From contig NPFB01000059.1 in NCBI GenBank assembly GCA_014084085.1, positions 210,106 to 239,891 on the forward strand: DNA of 29,786 nucleotides, in the 5' to 3' direction. Shown here piece by piece: positions 25,411 to 29,786 of this stretch. Under the pieces are notes generated by a model that saw nothing but the letters and a program-made list of their open reading frames with translations, made no database searches and was not told the origin of the DNA. The stretch's first letter is position 1. The number at the start of each line of letters is the position of its first letter. This DNA is from Hondaea fermentalgiana. Lineage: Eukaryota > Sar > Bigyra > Thraustochytrida > Thraustochytriidae. A program made the translations under genes and the position numbers.

Positions 25411-27540
25411 AAGTGTTTTATTCGCGCTCTGTAAAGTAGATCATTGGCCCTTGCAAATGGGCAAACAGCCAGCCAGGTGCCATCAGCGATGACCAAGGCT
25501 CGGCCTCCCTGTCTCCCTGCCTCATCGCCGCCGCAGCAGCAGAAGACGAAGCCCGTCGCCGCGGAGACGCCAGGGCTGCGCCCAGGCAGCGCGCGGGCAC
25601 GGCGGATGGCGTCGGGGTCCTGATGCGCCCGGGCGGGCGCGCGCTCGCTCGTGGCAGGTCTCGCCGCAGCGCTTTGCCGCATGAAGCGGTTTGGAGATCG
25701 ATTGAGCCGAGGCGCGAAGGCGGCGCGAGCGAGCCGCGAGAGAAGCAGGACTTCAGATGACGGCTGAATCTGGCGAGCTGCGGCGAATGGAGGCGCGCGA
25801 GTCGAAAAGGTTTCCTCGCGCTGCCCGACGACTCGACCTCGTGTGCAGCAGCGAGCAAAGCGAGGAACAAATTTCCGCGGCGTCTGCGGGCTCCGGCGAG
25901 CGCTTGCAGTCTGGACGCGGCAGCGTGCATGCGCTGTGCACGATGCTGCCTGTAGTAGCTTTGCATAAATCTCATGGCTGAGACGACAAAGCTCACGACT
26001 GAGTCAACTTCAGCGTGTTGGTTTTTTAAAAATTGCGACTGCTGGTGCCGATCGCCTTTTTGTGCCGATGCTAGCCCGTGGACGGCAAGCCGGGGCAATG
26101 ATCCTCAAACTGATGCGATCAAGATCACTTGCGTGAAGAAGCAAAAGCAAGGACGCAGTGTGTCGATTGCTCGCGCAGCTTGCTCTTGCTTGGCTTGCAG
26201 GCTCGCGATAAAGTCGGTGCTGGAGATGACCTTTTTCGACGACGTTGGCTGTGCTGTTGTGGATCGCAGCGTGCGAGTGACCCACGCTCAATGCTTGAAC
26301 ATTAAAGGGAAAACATTGTAGCGGGCGCCGACGTCAGGTGCTGTGCACTAACCACCCGCCACGGCCTACGGACTTGGATGCGTGCCGAGGCGGGCGTTGT
26401 GTGACCACTTTGTCGCCTGCAGTCTTGTTGTACTCATCCCGACGTACCTAGTCAGCCTTTCCTCATTGAGAACGCGCAACAGAAGCTGGTCTTGTGTGCG
26501 GATTTCGTTGTCGTCTTGGAAACGGTTGCCGCTCGCCCTGGCCAAGATGTGGCCCGACTTGAGGTCTCTGTGCGGGAACTTGAGTCTTGCAAACCCGGTC
26601 TGAGCTGCTCTTGGAGGCGCGAACGATGCAGCGACGACACGACCACGACGCAGATATACGTGTGGGTGCTACTTGCTTGACTTGAGAGAAGGCGAGGCCT
26701 GTGTCGTCATCGTTGTCGCGTCTTTGCGCCAACTCGCGCTTTTGGCCATGATCGGCCAAAGCCAGCTTGCCGTCTCAAGCTTATGCGATGCATCGAGAGG
26801 CAAAGCGACGGCAGAGAAGGCATCTTGAGGCTGCATCGTGGCTGGTGTGTGTAAAGCCAATGTGAGGCAGCCAGGGATCGCTGGCTCTACTCGTTCTTTG
26901 GTTCTTGGTCCAAGATGTTCGTCATCATTTTCGCTGACGCAGGCATTGTAGCTTGAATATTCTGATGGATCGGCGGCGTGTCTTGCAAGACTTGAGGTCA
27001 TAGCTCCATACCAGAGATGTGCTTGCGCCTCTTGAGGTATACTTCTCCTTCAGCTGATGCTAAAGATCTTGCGTTGCGCTGGCAGAAGATTGAGCTTAGG
27101 TAGCTGGCACGAGCTTGAACATCTGGCACAGCAGCTCGACAAAAAACACGTGTGCAACAGGCCTGATCTGGGATGAAAATTGGTTTCGAGAATTGATGAC
27201 AAGAGAAAGGGCATGCACGACAAAAGTAGCTTGGAACTTTCAATTTTTGATCTCTAGTTTTCAATTTCGCAAGGTCATGTGTTGGCACATGAAGGACTTG
27301 AAGGCACGAGGGCTTCTTTGAGTCTACGGCAGCACAGTCATACAAAGCTCTCGAGCCAGGCTGAGCATGAGCGATTGGCCACACGATCGGTCGCAAAGGT
27401 AGTAAAAATTCTCATGTTACAAAGACAACTAGGAAAAGCATGATGTTGGCTTCCTCACTCAGATTACTGGACGACTTGTCGAGACGAAAGCCGGACCGAA
27501 GATGAACTTAAATCTGCCCGTTAAAAAAGGTAAAGACCGA
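25411..27540. other. Unassigned 2.1-kb region
   Basis: No intact gene recognised. A reverse open frame of 226 codons (25418-26098) has a basic AASRLQALAGARRRR segment that faintly resembles an IQ motif. A separate reverse frame (26366-26670) contains a kinase-like HRDLKSGHILA. Neither continues into a complete domain. The composition is less GC-biased than the region before. Possibly the remains of a degraded gene. Confidence 0.4.
26366..26670 (-). pseudogene. Possible decayed protein-kinase fragment
   Basis: In the reverse frame that ends at TAG 26366-26368, about 100 codons are open. They contain FPHRDLKSGHILA (catalytic-loop codons around 26561-26572), then after some 35 residues ERLTRYVGMSTTRLQATKW, which loosely resembles the activation segment of a TKL-type kinase (VGTxRWxAPE). 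No DFG, ATP-binding lysine or complete APE is seen, and stops interrupt the frame on both sides. It may be a pseudogene or chance similarity. Confidence 0.3.
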
Positions 27541-28968
27541 TTACTGCTCTGCATGCTTGCTACAGAGGCCATTGATTCGAGCACGAGCCTGGCAAGAGGG
27601 CGCCCGACACATGAACTCACGGCCGTGGACATGGCAGTGACCGGCGACTACAACATGCTTTGAACAGCCCGCAGTTTTGCAAGTTTGGAAGCCACCGTGG
27701 CGGACGCAAAGATGATTTCGATGCGCGGCTGTTTGACAATCAGGAAAGGAGCACCGAACGCCGCCATGATGTTGAATACAAAATTTGGTAGCACCTTGTG
27801 CAGATGACGTACATCTTGGGGCCTGGCAGCGCTTCCCGCCACCGTGCCGAATGCACCATCCGGTGCTGCCTCGTGCCGAGATCGTGCAACCATCGCTTAA
27901 GCAGCGTTCTCCACCGCCGTGCCGCTTGCACCACTCGGTTCTGCCAATTGCCGAGCTAGTGCACCCATCATTTGAGCAGCGTCGATTTCCGCCGTGTTGA
28001 ATACATTTGCCTCCGGCAAGAGCTACCTTCGGACACATCGAGGCTTTGCAGCGCGTGCGTCCGCCGTGCTTTCTGCATTTGTTCTTTGTGCCGGCTTTAC
28101 TGTAGCAGCCTGGGATGCAGCAAGTGTCAAGAAGCTCGAAAGGCTGCGTTTGTGTGCTCGCTGTGCTGTCGCCTTCGTTTGCAACTTGCTTGCCCTGGAT
28201 CTTGCCTCCAACCGCCGACTCGAGCGACTCCTCGCCAGGTTGTCCAGATGTCCTTGCCTTGATCGAGGCTCGTTCTCGGTGCGTGGCGCATTTTTTGCCG
28301 ATTTTGCTGGCCTTGGTGGCTGGCTGGCTGTTGTCCTCGGCATCCTTTCGAGAGCGCTTTTTCTGCGTCTCCTTCTTTGTCAATGTCATGCGAGCCGGCT
28401 TCGACGAGAACAACGTTTGCTCAGAAGCTTCGTGCGTTTGGTCGCTGTCGTCATTATCGTCTGACGCAGCCTCGGGAGTCTCCATTGTCGAGGACGAGCT
28501 CGACGTGCGCGAGGCAATCTGCGAGACAATAGAGCTGCCGCGTGCAGAGGCGTCTTTCTTTTTTTCCGCCTCGAGCTTGGCGGCGGGACGACCGCTGCGT
28601 CTGCGAGTGCTGCTCTTTCGTTCGACCTTGTCCTTGGCTGCCGGACTCGTCCTCGTCCTCGTCGTCGTTTTCGTCGTCGTTTTCGTCGTCGTTTTTGTTG
28701 TCGATGCGACAGCCGGGTCCATCTTTTCGAGCGGCCGCGAGGGCGATAACGATGAGGACGAGAGGACGAGCGAGGGCCCGGGCTCGGGCGAGAGGGCACC
28801 CGGACCGCTACGCTCCTGTGCCGCCTTGGCAAGCGCTAGTAAGGGTTGAAAGAAGCTGAGCTCGTAAGCATCGTGGTGTTGCATGTCGCCTCGCTCTCCT
28901 GGCGCCTCTTCTGTCTCCGCGAGCGCAGCAGGTGCAGCGGCGCGGCGTCCACTGGGCGCGCGCGGCAT
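27541..28968 (-). CDS. Nuclear-type protein with eight Cys/His zinc-knuckle-like repeats
   Basis: A 475-residue protein from the ATG at 28968 (A at -3). The first 280 residues are disordered and Ser/Thr/Lys-rich, with a TTKTTTKTTTKTTTRTRT tract and basic clusters (RKSSTRRRSGR, KKRSRKDAE) that would serve as nuclear localisation signals. From residue 283 to the end, eight consecutive units of 21-25 residues follow the pattern C-x3/4-C-x8/10-C-x2-H-GG-x2/3-RC, for example GCTISARGSTGWCIRHGGG. Three Cys and one His per unit suggest one metal ion each. Similar repeats occur in plant WRKY19-like and oomycete proteins, where their role is not established. DNA or RNA binding is a guess. The last unit lacks the GG and ends the protein. 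A second ATG (M29) could also initiate. Confidence 0.85.
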   Translation of the reverse strand: MPRAPSGRRAAAPAALAETEEAPGERGDMQHHDAYELSFFQPLLALAKAAQERSGPGALSPEPGPSLVLSSSSLSPSRPLEKMDPAVASTTKTTTKTTTKTTTRTRTSPAAKDKVERKSSTRRRSGRPAAKLEAEKKKDASARGSSIVSQIASRTSSSSSTMETPEAASDDNDDSDQTHEASEQTLFSSKPARMTLTKKETQKKRSRKDAEDNSQPATKASKIGKKCATHRERASIKARTSGQPGEESLESAVGGKIQGKQVANEGDSTASTQTQPFELLDTCCIPGCYSKAGTKNKCRKHGGRTRCKASMCPKVALAGGKCIQHGGNRRCSNDGCTSSAIGRTEWCKRHGGGERCLSDGCTISARGSTGWCIRHGGGKRCQAPRCTSSAQGATKFCIQHHGGVRCSFPDCQTAAHRNHLCVRHGGFQTCKTAGCSKHVVVAGHCHVHGREFMCRAPSCQARARINGLCSKHAEQ

Positions 28969-29591
28969 GATGAGCGCGTCCCGCGCTGTCGACGTTTGAC
29001 TGTCTCGTGGCTCGGGCGTCCGTCGCGCGGCCTGTGAAAGGTCTCTGCGTTGCGCGGCCGTGGTCGTTCAAAAAATAAAAAATACCGTCGAAAAATACAC
29101 ACACGAATACAACCCAAAAAACGGAGAGCGAAGTCAGAGAGCGAGACTTTTTCATTTTCTTGCCTGTGCGGCGTGCGGCCGCGAGAGGGAGAGGGCTGCG
29201 GAGCGCGCGGGCGCGGCGGCTGAAGAGGACAATATCCGGGGGAGTGAAGGCACGCAGGGTGGAGCCGAGGCCTGGCAGATTCAGAGATGGTAAAGGACGG
29301 CAGATCGAGGAGGAGGAGCTGAGGAACCGGGAAACGCGAAAATGGTCAAAGGTGAGGGCGCTTACAGGAAGCCGTGGGAGCTACATGAGGCTCGGAAAGC
29401 GCAGAATGGCTGGTGACAAGTTGAAAAGGATTTGGAACTTGATTTGGTGGGTGACTGTGGTTGTCTCGACATTGACGGCAAAGTGAGACGGCGGGTGTCG
29501 TGTCACCTTAGACCATTAAGGAGTTTTTTTAGGGGACTAAAAATCGGTTACGTGTTAACTTCCGGTGAAACCGCCGTCAACGGCCTAAAAG
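28969..29591. other. Upstream region of the zinc-repeat gene
   Basis: About 620 bases. GC-rich near the gene, with AT-rich AAAAAATAAAAAATACCG at 29071-29088. Forward frames such as 29160-29486 have no recognisable domain. A short inverted repeat CCTTA-GACCAT-TAAGG lies at 29506-29521 next to the 3' end of the next gene. No other feature seen. Confidence 0.45.
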
Positions 29592-29786
29592 CTAATGTAC
29601 ATTACGCTGATCTTGAATGAAGGATTGGACAAGGGCATCGCGTGTTCCTGCAACTTTGGCCTCTTCTATATTGACAGCATCATTTAATATGTCCGCAAAT
29701 GTCAAAGTGATGCCCCTCCGGACATTATCGAGCGTAGAATGGCCAGATTTCGGCTGCACCTTCTCATGAGCCTTGGCGACTTCGTC
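29592..29786 (-). CDS. 3' end of an unidentified protein gene, cut by window edge
   Basis: The reverse strand is open from the window edge to a TAG at 29592-29594, giving the last 64 residues of a longer protein. It includes DEVAKAHEKVQPKSGH and LTFADILNDAVNIEEAKVAG, and ends FIQDQRNVH. Composition is protein-like, mostly polar and helical in pattern, and differs from the GC-driven frames elsewhere. I do not recognise the family. If the open frame is chance, no gene is present here. Confidence 0.45.
   Translation of the reverse strand, partial: DEVAKAHEKVQPKSGHSTLDNVRRGITLTFADILNDAVNIEEAKVAGTRDALVQSFIQDQRNVH

Noticed and set aside
29506..29521. Terminal inverted repeat of a mobile element
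   Set aside because: A single five-base stem with no partner copy, target-site duplication or transposase nearby.

Overview
The window looks like nuclear DNA from a thraustochytrid (Labyrinthulomycetes, stramenopiles; Aurantiochytrium/Schizochytrium-like). The main evidence is a single continuous reading frame that fuses phytoene desaturase, phytoene synthase and lycopene cyclase in the order CrtI-CrtB-CrtY, an arrangement known from this group. Other eukaryotic signs are cytosolic ribosomal protein S9 and RAMP4/SERP1 genes split by GT-AG introns, a eukaryotic tRNA-Glu with a T-run terminator, signal peptides, a likely GPI anchor, and long GC-rich intergenic stretches full of short repeats. 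There is no operon structure; genes lie on both strands, mostly with few or no introns.

Layout. 1-1060: a CCTG tetranucleotide array, then a divergent protein kinase (+). 1721-5527: the beta-carotene synthase fusion (-), convergent with the kinase. 6361-7002: a secreted, probably GPI-anchored DOMON protein (-). 8867-10246: a mitochondrial-type class III CoA-transferase (+). It is followed by a repeat array and a decayed second copy of its own 3' end (10260-11107). 11300-12256: 40S ribosomal protein S9/uS4 (-, two exons), with a TATA box and a telomere-like box upstream. 12984-13083: an assembly gap with identical sequence on both sides. 13522-13820: RAMP4/SERP1-like ER membrane protein (+, two exons, the first only four coding bases). 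14548-15576: a membrane acyltransferase of the LPAT superfamily with an altered HX4D motif (+). 16769-17899: a PTGR/LTB4DH-type alkenal or enone reductase with a Src-like N-terminus (+). 18064-18134: tRNA-Glu(CUC). 18718-23700: a 1660-residue FG-GAP / GCC2-GCC3 / multi-pass membrane protein (-). 23701-27540: about 3.8 kb with no gene I can defend, apart from a possible decayed kinase trace. 27541-28968: a nuclear-looking protein with eight Cys/His repeats (-). 29592-29786: the 3' end of an unidentified gene (-) cut by the window edge.

The genes do not form one pathway. The carotene synthase is self-contained: it should take geranylgeranyl diphosphate to beta-carotene in one polypeptide. The acyltransferase, CoA-transferase and alkenal reductase fit lipid, acyl-CoA and lipid-peroxide metabolism, but nothing in the sequence ties them together.

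The less ordinary observations are the partial tandem duplication and repeat array behind the CoA-transferase, the possible myristoylation of the reductase, the degenerate acyltransferase motif beside an overlapping splice/stop/poly(A) signal, and the large FG-GAP membrane protein. I saw no CRISPR array, no intact mobile element and no viral gene. Function calls rest on motifs read by eye; no database search was possible.
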